Shown here: piece by piece, positions 14,968 to 23,843 of the stretch
Layout of the letters: every line of letters begins with the position of its first letter
Position numbering within the stretch: position 1 is the first letter of the stretch
Assembly: GCA_964635545.1 (NCBI GenBank)
Contig: CAZWOA010000030.1
Span: 1 to 34,257 of the forward strand
Length of the DNA stretch: 34,257 nucleotides
From: JAGPIS01 sp964635545
Lineage (GTDB): Bacteria > Bacteroidota > Bacteroidia > Bacteroidales > Marinilabiliaceae
Direction: 5' to 3'
Notes under the pieces: generated by a model
What the model was told of the DNA's origin: nothing
The model's input: only the letters and a program-made list of their open reading frames with translations
Database searches by the model: none
Position numbers and translations under genes: made by a program

Positions 14968-16845
14968 ATGATTTTTGATTTTGATGTAATCGTAGTAGGA
15001 GGTGGCCACGCAGGATGTGAAGCCGCCGCTGCTGCTGCTAATACTGGTAGTGAAGTTTTACTTATTACCATGGATATGACAAAGTTCGCTCAAATGTCCT
15101 GTAATCCTGCCGTTGGTGGAATTGCAAAAGGGCAAATTGTGCGTGAGATTGATGCTCTGGGAGGTTATATGGGTATTATTACCGATCGTAGTAGTATTCA
15201 ATTTAAACTTCTTAATCGTTCCAAAGGACCTGCCATGTGGTCGCCACGTTCTCAATGCGATAAGGATGTTTTCTCAAAAGAGTGGCGCCAAACGCTTGAA
15301 AAAATTGACGGTCTCAATTTTTGGCAAGATATGGTCTCTTCTGTTATTATCGAAGATAAAGCTGTTAAAGGTGTTTTAACTCGCCAGGGAGTACGTTTTA
15401 ATGCTCCTACTATTATCCTCACTGCCGGTACTTTTCTTAATGGCCTTATTCATGTTGGGCAAACTAAAAGTGAAGGCGGTAGAATGGGGGAGCAATCAAG
15501 TTATGGTATTTCTGATCAATTTAGAACTTTAGGTTTTAATGTAGGTCGCATGAAAACCGGTACTCCCGTACGCATTGATGGGCGTACCATCGATTTTACT
15601 CGTATGACTGAGCAACCAGGTGAGGAGGGGTATAATAAATTTAGTTATCTTCCTGGATCTAATAAAGTTTTAGGTCAAAAAAGTTGTTATATTACTTATA
15701 CTAGCGATATTGTTCATGATGAACTGCGTAAAGGACTTCATCAGTCGCCAATGTATGATGGTACTATTCAATCGTTAGGTCCTCGCTATTGCCCAAGTAT
15801 CGAAACTAAAATTGTTACTTTTGCTGATAAGGACAAACATCAACTTTTTCTTGAGCCTGAAGGTGAAAATACCATTGAGTACTATGTTAATGGCTTTAGT
15901 TCTTCTTTACCCATAGAATATCAACTTTCTGCCCTTACTAAAGTTAATGGGTTGGAGAATGTTCGTATTTTTCGTCCAGGATATGCTATTGAATACGATT
16001 TTTTTGATCCTACCCAATTAAATGCTACTCTTGAATCAAAGCTTGTTGACGGACTTTATCTGGCAGGTCAGGTAAATGGAACTACCGGATATGAAGAGGC
16101 TGCCGCCCAAGGGTTGATTGCCGGTGTTAATGCTTCACTTAAACTTCAAGGTAAAGAACCTTTTATTCTCGGTCGTGATGAAGCATATATTGGTGTGCTT
16201 ATCGACGATTTGATTACTAAAGGCGTTGATGAACCTTATCGTATGTTTACATCCCGTGCCGAATATCGTATTTTACTTCGTCAGGATAATGCCGATGATA
16301 GGTTGACTGAAAAAGGTTACTCACTTGGTTTGGTCGATGCTGAGCGTATTTCTGTTTACCGGCAAAAGGTAGAGTGGAGGGATAAAGTTCTTGATTTTAT
16401 CAATCATAAGAAGGTTAAATCAGAAAAGATAGATTCTCTCTTAATTGAAAAGGGATCACAACCTTTAGCATTCTCTCAAAAAGTTAGAACTGTTCTTTTG
16501 CGTCCTCAATTAGGTATTAGAGACTTTCTTCCTGTTTATGATGATTTTAATTCTTTAGTTTTATCTATTCCAAATTTTCTTCAAGATGAAGTTTTAGATT
16601 CTGTAGAAATACTCGTAAAGTATGAAGGTTACATTGAGCGTGAACAACTCTTAGCTGATAAATTTAAAAGATTAGAGAATCTTAAAATTAGGGGTAGATT
16701 TAATTATTCCGAATTATTATCTTTATCTACCGAGGCTCGTCAGAAGTTAGAACAGATAGATCCAGAAACAATCGGACAGGCACAACGTATTTCCGGTGTA
16801 TCGCCAGCCGATATAAATGTTCTTTTAGTTTTAATGGGGCGATGA
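14968..16845 (+). CDS. mnmG: tRNA uridine-34 5-carboxymethylaminomethyl modification enzyme MnmG
   Basis: MnmG (GidA) is the FAD-binding partner of MnmE that modifies wobble U34 of several tRNAs. The protein has 625 residues, the normal length. The FAD motif GGGHAGCEAA is at 11-20. Other family blocks are CNPAVGGIAKGQIVREID, GRMKTGTPVRIDGRTID, the conserved Cys loop LGPRYCPSIE, and LAGQVNGTTGYEEAAAQG. The C-terminal helical domain ends RISGVSPADINVLLV, typical of the family. It follows ybeY by four bases. A parS palindrome begins one base after the stop, then a terminator. In many bacteria gidA lies next to the chromosome origin. Confidence 0.97.
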   Translation: MIFDFDVIVVGGGHAGCEAAAAAANTGSEVLLITMDMTKFAQMSCNPAVGGIAKGQIVREIDALGGYMGIITDRSSIQFKLLNRSKGPAMWSPRSQCDKDVFSKEWRQTLEKIDGLNFWQDMVSSVIIEDKAVKGVLTRQGVRFNAPTIILTAGTFLNGLIHVGQTKSEGGRMGEQSSYGISDQFRTLGFNVGRMKTGTPVRIDGRTIDFTRMTEQPGEEGYNKFSYLPGSNKVLGQKSCYITYTSDIVHDELRKGLHQSPMYDGTIQSLGPRYCPSIETKIVTFADKDKHQLFLEPEGENTIEYYVNGFSSSLPIEYQLSALTKVNGLENVRIFRPGYAIEYDFFDPTQLNATLESKLVDGLYLAGQVNGTTGYEEAAAQGLIAGVNASLKLQGKEPFILGRDEAYIGVLIDDLITKGVDEPYRMFTSRAEYRILLRQDNADDRLTEKGYSLGLVDAERISVYRQKVEWRDKVLDFINHKKVKSEKIDSLLIEKGSQPLAFSQKVRTVLLRPQLGIRDFLPVYDDFNSLVLSIPNFLQDEVLDSVEILVKYEGYIEREQLLADKFKRLENLKIRGRFNYSELLSLSTEARQKLEQIDPETIGQAQRISGVSPADINVLLVLMGR

Positions 16846-16846
16846 T

Positions 16847-16862
16847 TGTTCCACGTGGAACA
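16847..16862. promoter_or_regulatory. parS: Second parS-type palindrome, just after mnmG
   Basis: TGTTCCACGTGGAACA is a perfect 16-bp palindrome. It differs from the site at 5024 only at the symmetric fifth and twelfth bases, which vary among known parS sites. It starts one base after the mnmG stop and ends before the terminator stem at 16872. Confidence 0.75.
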
Positions 16863-16871
16863 AAAAATATT

Positions 16872-16895
16872 TAGGCCTTTTAGGCCTATTTTTTT
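16872..16895 (+). terminator. Rho-independent terminator of the ybeY-mnmG transcript
   Basis: TAGGCC (16872-16877) pairs with GGCCTA (16883-16888) around a TTTTA loop, followed by seven T. It sits between mnmG and ade, so ade would need its own promoter within about 15 bases or depend on readthrough. Confidence 0.75.
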
Positions 16896-16909
16896 AAAAA
16901 CTTACTACC

Positions 16910-18553
16910 ATGAAAAAGCTTACTTTGAAATCTAATATTATCGATATTCATACTCGTTCAATCTATTATGGGAGTATAGTTGTTAATAACGGGGTTGTTG
17001 ATTCAATCGAAAAACTAGGAGATGTAGTCGTTGGTGAACCCTATGTTGCACCCGGACTTATCGATTCTCATGTGCATATCGAGAGTTCTATGGTTACTCC
17101 ATCTCGTTTTGCCGAGCTAATTGTTCCACATGGAACAATTGCTGCCTTGTGCGATCCTCATGAAATTGCTAATGTACTTGGTCGAAAAGGGGTGGAGTAT
17201 ATGATGGATAATGCAGCTACCTCGCCGCTTAAACTGTTTTTCGGTGTTCCATCATGCGTTCCGGCTACGAGTTTCGAAACCAGTGGAGGCATAATAGATG
17301 TGGATGATATCGAGTATCTTTTCGAGAAAGGTGCTATTTTTCTGGCCGAAATGATGAATTATCCAGGCGTTATTTACGACAACCCAATGGTGTGGAGTAA
17401 AATACGCACTGCAAAAAAATGGAATAAGCCTATCGATGGCCATGCTCCGGGACTAGTTGGTGACGATTTGGTGAAGTATATCAAAGCAGGTATCACTACC
17501 GATCATGAGTGTAGTAATATAGATGAGGCACTTCAACGAATTGCCCAAGGTATGTTTGTGCAAATTCGTGAAGGTAGTGCAGCTCGTAATTTCAATAATT
17601 TGTATTCACTCATCCAGTCGTACCCGCATAATGTTATGCTATGTACCGATGATTCTCATCCCGATGATATTTGCGAAAAGGGCCATATCGATAAAATTGT
17701 TAGGATGGCTCTCGCTAAAGGAATCTCTATTTTTGATATCTACCAGGCAGCACTTATTAATAGTGTTCGCCATTATAACCTTCCGGTCGGTACTTTGAAG
17801 GTGGGCGATAAGGCTGATTTTATAGTTATTGATAATCCCAACGATTTTAATGTTCTGTCAACTTATATTGATGGTGTTGCTGTTTTTGATAATGGTGACT
17901 TGAATATAAATATTGTTGATGCCGGTTTACTGAATAATTTTATCGAGAATCATGTCTATATTGATGATTTAATATTTCGCACCAATCTGGCCAATCCAAC
18001 AGTAAAGGTTATTGATGTGAAGGCGGGCGAACTGCTTACAGCTACTCATCTTTGGAATCCTACAGTCAATAAAGGAGTTATTGATGGTTCAGTTGATGAT
18101 GATATTGCAAAAATTGTGGTTGTAAACAGATATCAAAAAGCAAAACCGGCTATCGGGTTTATTCGTGGTCTTGGTGTTAAGAGTGGTGCATTTGGTGCTA
18201 CTATTGCCCATGATAGCCATAATGTGGTAATTGTGGGTGTGGATGATGTGTCGATAATGAATGTGATAGAACAGCTATTCAAACAAAAAGGGGGTATATG
18301 CTGTTACAATAATGGTAAATCAATTATTCTGCCTTTACCCATTGCCGGGTTGATGAGCGATAAGTCGGGTAGGGAGGTGGCTAACCTCTATTCTGAACTT
18401 AACGATTTTGCCACTAGTGAGTGTGGGGTAACTATCCAATCGCCTTTCATGACGCTTTCATTTATGTCGCTCCTGGTTATTCCGTCGCTTAAGTTGGGCG
18501 ACCGGGGGCTGTTTGATGTTGATAAATTTGAGTTTACCGATCTTGTTTATTGA
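16910..18553 (+). CDS. ade: Adenine deaminase
   Basis: Amidohydrolase-superfamily enzyme of 547 residues that converts adenine to hypoxanthine and ammonia in purine salvage. The metal motif DSHVHIESS is at 52-60 and CDPHEIANVLG follows near 85. GHAPGL contributes the next metal-binding His, and TDDSHPDD contains the catalytic Asp region. The C-terminal half has the AdeC-specific blocks GFIRGLG, GAFGATIAHDSHN and LPLPIAGLMS. It follows the mnmG terminator by 14 bases and precedes uvrC by nine. An imperfect parS-like word (TGTTCCACATGGAACA, 17122-17137) lies within the coding sequence for VPHG. Confidence 0.95.
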   Translation: MKKLTLKSNIIDIHTRSIYYGSIVVNNGVVDSIEKLGDVVVGEPYVAPGLIDSHVHIESSMVTPSRFAELIVPHGTIAALCDPHEIANVLGRKGVEYMMDNAATSPLKLFFGVPSCVPATSFETSGGIIDVDDIEYLFEKGAIFLAEMMNYPGVIYDNPMVWSKIRTAKKWNKPIDGHAPGLVGDDLVKYIKAGITTDHECSNIDEALQRIAQGMFVQIREGSAARNFNNLYSLIQSYPHNVMLCTDDSHPDDICEKGHIDKIVRMALAKGISIFDIYQAALINSVRHYNLPVGTLKVGDKADFIVIDNPNDFNVLSTYIDGVAVFDNGDLNINIVDAGLLNNFIENHVYIDDLIFRTNLANPTVKVIDVKAGELLTATHLWNPTVNKGVIDGSVDDDIAKIVVVNRYQKAKPAIGFIRGLGVKSGAFGATIAHDSHNVVIVGVDDVSIMNVIEQLFKQKGGICCYNNGKSIILPLPIAGLMSDKSGREVANLYSELNDFATSECGVTIQSPFMTLSFMSLLVIPSLKLGDRGLFDVDKFEFTDLVY

Positions 18554-18562
18554 TTTTTAAAG

Positions 18563-20380
18563 ATGACTGAAAACGAGAGACTAGAATATTTAAAGACTAA
18601 GGTTGCCGCTCTTCCCGATAATCCAGGTGTATATCAATACTACGATAAGGATGGGAAGATAATTTATGTGGGTAAGGCAAAAAATCTTAAAAAACGGGTA
18701 TCATCCTACTTTGTGAAAAACCATGAGTATGGTAAAACAAGGGTGCTGGTATCTCGCATCTTCGATATTACCCATATTGTGGTTGATTCGGAAGAGGATG
18801 CACTACTGCTTGAGAATAACCTTATCAAGAAGTATCAACCCCGATATAATATTCTGCTTAAAGATGATAAGTCATACCCATTTATAGTAATCAGGAATGA
18901 GCACTTTCCACGCGTTATGCAAACCCGTAATGTGGTACGTGATGGCTCATTATATTTTGGGCCATATACCTCTGTTGGTTTGGTGAGGGCTCTACTTGAT
19001 CTTTTCCGCGAGCTGTTTCCATTGCGCACCTGTAATCTTAACCTTGCACCCGATGCTATTGCTAAAGCAAATTATAAAGTGTGTCTTGAATATCATATCG
19101 GATATTGCAAGGCTCCATGCGTTGGTCTCTATAATGAGGATGTATATCTTCAGCATATCGAAGATATTAAGAGTATTTTGAAGGGTAATATTTCTGGTGT
19201 TATCCGTTTTCTGAAGGATAAAATGCTTGATCATGCATCCAAATTGGAGTTCGAACAGGCTGAAGAGATAAAACAGAGGATATTGAAACTGGAGAGTTTT
19301 CAGGCAAAATCAACTATTGTCAACCCATCTATTAATGATGTTGATGTGTTCTCTATTCTCGATTTTGATGATAAGGCTTATGTCAATTTTATCAAGGTGA
19401 TTAATGGAGCCGTTATCCAGTCGCATACCATGGAGTTTAAAAAGAAGATGGATGAATCTCCTGCCGAAATACTCTCCTACGGAATCTCTGAGGTTAAACT
19501 TCGATCGCAGGTGCTATCTAAAGAGATAATTGTTCCTTTTATGCCCGATGTGGAGTTTGGTAATGTAAGGTTTACAATCCCTAAAATAGGTGACAGGAAG
19601 AAGCTTCTCGAACTTTCGGAGCGTAATCTTAAGTTCTATCATCTCGACCAGTTGAAGCAGGAATCCATCCGTAACCGGGTTCCGCGTGAGGAGAGGGTGC
19701 TGGTAACTCTACAAAGTGACTTAAACCTGAAGGAGCTTCCTGTGCATATTGAGTGTTTTGACAACTCAAATATTCAGGGTACTAACCCGGTTGCTGCTTG
19801 TGTGGTGTTTAAGAATGGCAAACCATCACGTAAGGATTATCGCCACTTCAATATTAAAACCGTTCAAGGTCCCAATGATTATGCTTCGATGGATGAGATT
19901 GTCTATCGCCGCTACCACCGTATGTTGGAGGAGAATCAACCTTTGCCCCAACTAATAGTTATTGATGGTGGAAAAGGGCAGCTTGGTGTGGCTGTAAATG
20001 TGCTTCGTGAACTCGATATTATCGACAAGGTTTCTATTATTAGTATTGCCGAGCGACTTGAAGAGATTTACTTCCCAGGCGATCCGGTGCCTCTATATCT
20101 CGATAAAAAGAGCGAATCTTTAAAGGTTATACAGCATATTAGGAATGAAGCTCATAGGTTTGGTATCACTTTTCACCGTGATAAACGGTCGAAAACTTTC
20201 ATTAAGTCGGAGCTCGAAAATATTGCAGGGATAGGAGAGAAGAGCATCAACACTCTGCTTAAAGAGTTTAAATCGGTGGCAAATATTGCTAAGCAGGATA
20301 TTGATGCGCTTGCTGTAGTAGTAGGAAGGTCGAAGGCTGAATTGGTGTTTAAGCACTTCAATCCTCACTCAGAAAAATAA
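18563..20380 (+). CDS. uvrC: Excinuclease ABC subunit UvrC
   Basis: UvrC makes the two incisions around lesions in nucleotide excision repair. The 605-residue protein has the N-terminal GIY-YIG nuclease (PGVYQYYDKDGKIIYVGKAK, residues about 20-40), a UVR helix pair near 210-240 (LEFEQAEEIKQRI), and the RNase H-like second nuclease with ECFDNSNIQGTNPVAACVVF and YRRYHRMLEE. It ends with helix-hairpin-helix motifs (IAGIGEKSINTLL). The ATG at 18563 is nine bases after ade. Its last 12 bases overlap the convergent lplA gene, and there is no terminator between the two. Confidence 0.97.
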   Translation: MTENERLEYLKTKVAALPDNPGVYQYYDKDGKIIYVGKAKNLKKRVSSYFVKNHEYGKTRVLVSRIFDITHIVVDSEEDALLLENNLIKKYQPRYNILLKDDKSYPFIVIRNEHFPRVMQTRNVVRDGSLYFGPYTSVGLVRALLDLFRELFPLRTCNLNLAPDAIAKANYKVCLEYHIGYCKAPCVGLYNEDVYLQHIEDIKSILKGNISGVIRFLKDKMLDHASKLEFEQAEEIKQRILKLESFQAKSTIVNPSINDVDVFSILDFDDKAYVNFIKVINGAVIQSHTMEFKKKMDESPAEILSYGISEVKLRSQVLSKEIIVPFMPDVEFGNVRFTIPKIGDRKKLLELSERNLKFYHLDQLKQESIRNRVPREERVLVTLQSDLNLKELPVHIECFDNSNIQGTNPVAACVVFKNGKPSRKDYRHFNIKTVQGPNDYASMDEIVYRRYHRMLEENQPLPQLIVIDGGKGQLGVAVNVLRELDIIDKVSIISIAERLEEIYFPGDPVPLYLDKKSESLKVIQHIRNEAHRFGITFHRDKRSKTFIKSELENIAGIGEKSINTLLKEFKSVANIAKQDIDALAVVVGRSKAELVFKHFNPHSEK

Positions 20381-21355
20381 ATGTAGCAACTCACTATTTT
20401 TTAATTCGGTTAACTCTTCTAATAATGGGATGCTACCAATAATTTTCTCTATTTCTATTTTTGAATGTAATGTTCCTTCCAATTTTTTGGTTAATGCCGG
20501 TATCAATTCTCTCAATTCTGCTTTTGATGTTGTTATCGATACCTCACTGATTTCTCCCTTCACTATTGTCATTTTTACCGAAATGGTGTCATTTTGGCCT
20601 ATTTTTGCCTCTTTTTCGAAGAAATATTGCGGTGAATATCCGTAAATCCAATTCCAGGTGCTGAATTTTGTGCGATTTAAATCGCTTATATACTGTTCAT
20701 CAGAATCTGATAATTTATATAAATATGATCCTTCAAATTGAGCCATTAACCAATTGAAAAGTTCGTTTGAAAATTCACTAATTGAAATTTTCTCTTTAAG
20801 ATGATCGGAAATATTTGTCACTTCACTTCTCACCGATTTTACCGCTTTATCCTGATATCTGTTTGGGGTAATTTTTATACAGTTGTTGAGTACATCCAAT
20901 TCCGAATTGTAAAGCAATGTTCCATGATGCATCACTCTGGTTTTATAAATGTGCGATGCATTGCCCGAAATCTTTTTGCCGTCGATGGTCATCTCATGCC
21001 GAGAGCCTATTTCTGACTCTATTCCCTTTGTTTTAAGGAATCTTTTTATATAGGTGAGGTACTTATCAAAATTTATTAAGTCACCTCTCTTTTCATTGGT
21101 AATAAAGCAGAAATTTATGTTGCCTAAGTCATGATACACTGTACCGCCACCACTCAGCCTTCTATAAACCTCAATGTTGTTTTTTTGGGTATATTCGAAG
21201 TTTATCTCGCCCATGGTATTCTGGTGTTTACCGCTTATTATGGACGGTGAGTTGATATAGAGGAAAAATATATCCTCGTCAAAGTTCTTTAAAAAATATT
21301 CTTCAGATGCCAGGTTAATCGAGGCATCTGAAGAATTACTATAAATAAATCTCAT
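20369..21355 (-). CDS. lplA: Lipoate-protein ligase A
   Basis: Attaches free lipoate, through lipoyl-AMP, to 2-oxoacid dehydrogenase E2 or GcvH proteins. The 328 residues include the adenylate-binding motif RRLSGGGTVYHD at 65-76, GKHQN at 42-46 (usually GRxQN), NFCFIT, and KISGNASHIYKTRVMHHGTLLY. The C-terminal accessory domain is present, so this is the two-domain form able to do both half-reactions. It is the second gene of a - strand pair with only two bases after the endonuclease stop. The functional link between the two is unclear. It overlaps uvrC tail-to-tail by 12 bases. Confidence 0.93.
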   Translation of the reverse strand: MRFIYSNSSDASINLASEEYFLKNFDEDIFFLYINSPSIISGKHQNTMGEINFEYTQKNNIEVYRRLSGGGTVYHDLGNINFCFITNEKRGDLINFDKYLTYIKRFLKTKGIESEIGSRHEMTIDGKKISGNASHIYKTRVMHHGTLLYNSELDVLNNCIKITPNRYQDKAVKSVRSEVTNISDHLKEKISISEFSNELFNWLMAQFEGSYLYKLSDSDEQYISDLNRTKFSTWNWIYGYSPQYFFEKEAKIGQNDTISVKMTIVKGEISEVSITTSKAELRELIPALTKKLEGTLHSKIEIEKIIGSIPLLEELTELKNSELLHLFF

Positions 21356-21357
21356 AA

Positions 21358-22950
21358 CTATCTTTTAATAAACTTGTTATAATGGATTTTGTTGTCTTCC
21401 GTTACAACATTTACTATATACACTCCGGGTGTTATAACATCGATTGGCACAATTTGTTTAATTGATGAAGCATCGATAGTTATTAACTTGATACCTTGAG
21501 TGTTATATACTTCTACCCGTTTGATAGGCATATCGGCCGACTCGATATTTATTCTCTCTTTGGCAGGATTTGGATAAATACTAATGGTGTTAAGTTTCTC
21601 ATAATTTGCATTAGTAGTTACTGATGTGGCTGTCACTTTTACATCGTCCACTCTCCATAATCTCGCTGATTTTGAATTTGTTACATACCTGAAGGCGATG
21701 TTTACTTTCTTACCGATATAGTTATCCATTGAGTAAACTCCCGACTCTTTCCATTCGTAATTACCGGTAGAGTAACTAAAATTAGATGTTATATTGGTTT
21801 TTGTAACCTTACTTGCATTGGGACTTCCGCCCAGTGTGTAATTCTCCAAAATATATACCTCTAATTGGGTGTCGGTGGTATTTCCAAACTGATGACCGGT
21901 TATGAAGCTTAGCTTGATGTCCTTTAGTGATGTTTTTAGGTCGATTAATGGTGATATTAACCAATCTTCATTGGCGTAGGTTGTGCCGTTTGAATAACCA
22001 TTCATTTCGGCAAAATATTCGCCGTTGTAGTTGTTATTTCTCCACACTTGGGCACCACTCACACTATATTGGCTAAAGAGCCCTAATTCACTGTCAAATG
22101 GCTCATTTAAGAGTGTTACGGTTACCTCCTCGGGGTTAGTATCCGAACCGTAGCCTTTCCATATTTTTGCCGCATATTCGGGGTGATCAATAAATGGGTT
22201 TCTGTTCTTTTGATATGAATATACTGCGTTATTTCTTGCTATCTCTTTCTGACTAACAGGGTCTTGTTGGTGCCATTTGAATAATAACTTTAAATACCAA
22301 TCTTTATAAACTTGCTTTGCAGTTTTGGTAAGTATATCGTCCATATACCATCCCGCAATTTGGTCTTCGTACCTTGTGGCCATGTAAAAATAGGTGCGTG
22401 CAAAGTCGCCTTTATATTCATCTATTGGTTCAAATACAGTACCTGAATATCCCGGAAATGAGCAAGTTCCAACTTTTGAACCGTTTAGTGATGTCCAACT
22501 TGGGCTGCTTACTTCGCCAAACGGATAGTTACTCCTTCGCCCGTTAACATATCCGTCTGTTGGATATAAGTGAAAAAGGTCGTTGTGCATAGGGCGGGCA
22601 TCATTGAACCAACTCTTTGGAAATGAGTGCTCTCTGTTGTAACAACTGTTCTCTCCCGAATAGTTTCCACATTGGTTAGTGCCAAATGTGTACTCATAAG
22701 GTGGAGTTCCACTTGGCTTGTCGGAATACATGTCCCAAACCTTTCCATTACTCTTTTTATCGGTCGTTTTAAAGGCATTCCACACCGCATCGTAACCAAT
22801 ATCGGTATGCCCTTTTATTATATTGTGCAACTCTGTTTTAAGTTCAAATCCATCTTTTCCTTCTGCATTGTTGTAATAACCTGCCGGAATTTGTGCATAG
22901 ATGTTTAAAGTAAAACTTAAAATAAATAGAAGTAAAAATCTTATTTTCAT
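21358..22950 (-). CDS. Secreted endonuclease I with type IX secretion sorting domain
   Basis: Protein of 530 residues with signal peptide MKIRFLLLFILSFTLNIYAQ. Residues about 30-265 are an endonuclease I/bacillary RNase-type nuclease: NREHSFPKSWF (105-115) with the catalytic His108, MHNDLFHLYPTDGYVN (121-136), and RRSNYPFG. Residues about 280-430 look like a beta-sandwich of the choice-of-anchor/adhesin type (AEMNGYS, NEDWLISPLIDL, WRVDDVKV). The last 75 or so residues, from YPNPAKERINIESADMPI to YNKFIKR, form a type A sorting domain for the type IX system. The enzyme is therefore probably exported to the surface or medium, where it would degrade DNA or RNA. It is transcribed first in the pair with lplA and diverges from dtd. 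Confidence 0.92.
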   Translation of the reverse strand: MKIRFLLLFILSFTLNIYAQIPAGYYNNAEGKDGFELKTELHNIIKGHTDIGYDAVWNAFKTTDKKSNGKVWDMYSDKPSGTPPYEYTFGTNQCGNYSGENSCYNREHSFPKSWFNDARPMHNDLFHLYPTDGYVNGRRSNYPFGEVSSPSWTSLNGSKVGTCSFPGYSGTVFEPIDEYKGDFARTYFYMATRYEDQIAGWYMDDILTKTAKQVYKDWYLKLLFKWHQQDPVSQKEIARNNAVYSYQKNRNPFIDHPEYAAKIWKGYGSDTNPEEVTVTLLNEPFDSELGLFSQYSVSGAQVWRNNNYNGEYFAEMNGYSNGTTYANEDWLISPLIDLKTSLKDIKLSFITGHQFGNTTDTQLEVYILENYTLGGSPNASKVTKTNITSNFSYSTGNYEWKESGVYSMDNYIGKKVNIAFRYVTNSKSARLWRVDDVKVTATSVTTNANYEKLNTISIYPNPAKERINIESADMPIKRVEVYNTQGIKLITIDASSIKQIVPIDVITPGVYIVNVVTEDNKIHYNKFIKR

Positions 22951-23041
22951 CGTTATATGTTTTGTTGTTAAATTTTACTGTTTTATTTTATTGATTGTTA
23001 TAAATATAGCATTAAATTCACATATTTTATTTCTATTAACT

Positions 23042-23494
23042 ATGAAAGTTGTTATACAGAGGGTTAGCTCAGCCAATGTCTCTATTGGAGGCTCGGTTTG
23101 CGGAAGTATCAATAATGGACTACTCATTCTTTTTGGCGTTCAGGTTGATGATGACCTAAATGATATGGATTGGCTTGTAAATAAAATCGTAAATCTTCGT
23201 ATCTTTAACGATGATGAAGGGGTTATGAATCGTTCTGTAGTCGAGGTCGATGGTAATATTTTGGTGGTCAGCCAGTTTACTCTTCATGCCAAAACTAAGA
23301 AGGGTAACCGCCCATCATATATTATGGCTGCCAGACCCGAAGAGGCGATTCCGGTTTACGAAGATTTTATGCACCGTCTTGAAGTTGCTACCGGTAAACG
23401 GGTTGAACGTGGTGTGTTTGGTGCCGATATGCAGGTTTCGCTGGTTAATGACGGACCGGTAACTATTGTGATTGATACTATAAATAAGGATTGA
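23042..23494 (+). CDS. dtd: D-aminoacyl-tRNA deacylase
   Basis: Releases D-amino acids (and Gly mischarged on tRNA-Ala) from tRNAs. The true start is the ATG at 23042 (150 residues). The frame is open upstream, but it encodes a hydrophobic A/T-rich run not found in the family. Motifs are MKVVIQRVSSANVSI at the start, SQFTLHA in the middle, GNRPSY, and the C-terminal NDGPVTIVID with the Gly-cisPro pair of the active site. It is the first gene of a tight + strand run with the MazG-like gene (two bases) and deoC. Confidence 0.95.
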   Translation: MKVVIQRVSSANVSIGGSVCGSINNGLLILFGVQVDDDLNDMDWLVNKIVNLRIFNDDEGVMNRSVVEVDGNILVVSQFTLHAKTKKGNRPSYIMAARPEEAIPVYEDFMHRLEVATGKRVERGVFGADMQVSLVNDGPVTIVIDTINKD

Positions 23495-23496
23495 TT

Positions 23497-23823
23497 ATGA
23501 CTATCAATGAAGCGCAAACCACTGTCGATGAGTGGATTAAAAAATATGGTGTTCGTTATTTCAGTGAGCTAACCAACATGGCCGTACTTACCGAGGAGGT
23601 GGGCGAACTGGCGCGTGTGATGGCTCGTAAATATGGCGATCAATCTTTTAAGGGCGATGAAAAAAATCTTAACCTTGCCGATGAAATGGCCGATGTTCTA
23701 TGGGTGCTGATTTGCCTTGCCAATCAAACCGGGGTTGACTTGGATGAGGCTTTTCGTAAGAATATTAACAAGAAAACTACTCGTGATTCTAAACGGCATC
23801 AATTAAATGAAAAGTTGAAGTAA
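23497..23823 (+). CDS. MazG-like nucleotide pyrophosphohydrolase
   Basis: Single-domain all-alpha NTP pyrophosphohydrolase of 108 residues. The start is ATG 23497, two codons inside an in-frame TTG. The metal-binding EExxE (Glu33, Glu34, Glu37) and ExxD (Glu63, Asp66) motifs are both present, in LTEEVGELARV and ADEMADVLWV. Such proteins hydrolyse nucleoside triphosphates to monophosphates and often clear non-canonical nucleotides. The exact substrate cannot be read from sequence. The gene lies two bases after dtd and 20 before deoC. Confidence 0.88.
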   Translation: MTINEAQTTVDEWIKKYGVRYFSELTNMAVLTEEVGELARVMARKYGDQSFKGDEKNLNLADEMADVLWVLICLANQTGVDLDEAFRKNINKKTTRDSKRHQLNEKLK

Positions 23824-23843
23824 AACTTTATAAATTATTCTAT

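Noticed and set aside
22901..23041. 47-residue N-terminal extension of Dtd
   Set aside because: The frame is open, but the sequence is an A/T-rich hydrophobic translation of intergenic DNA. The family starts at MKVVIQRV.
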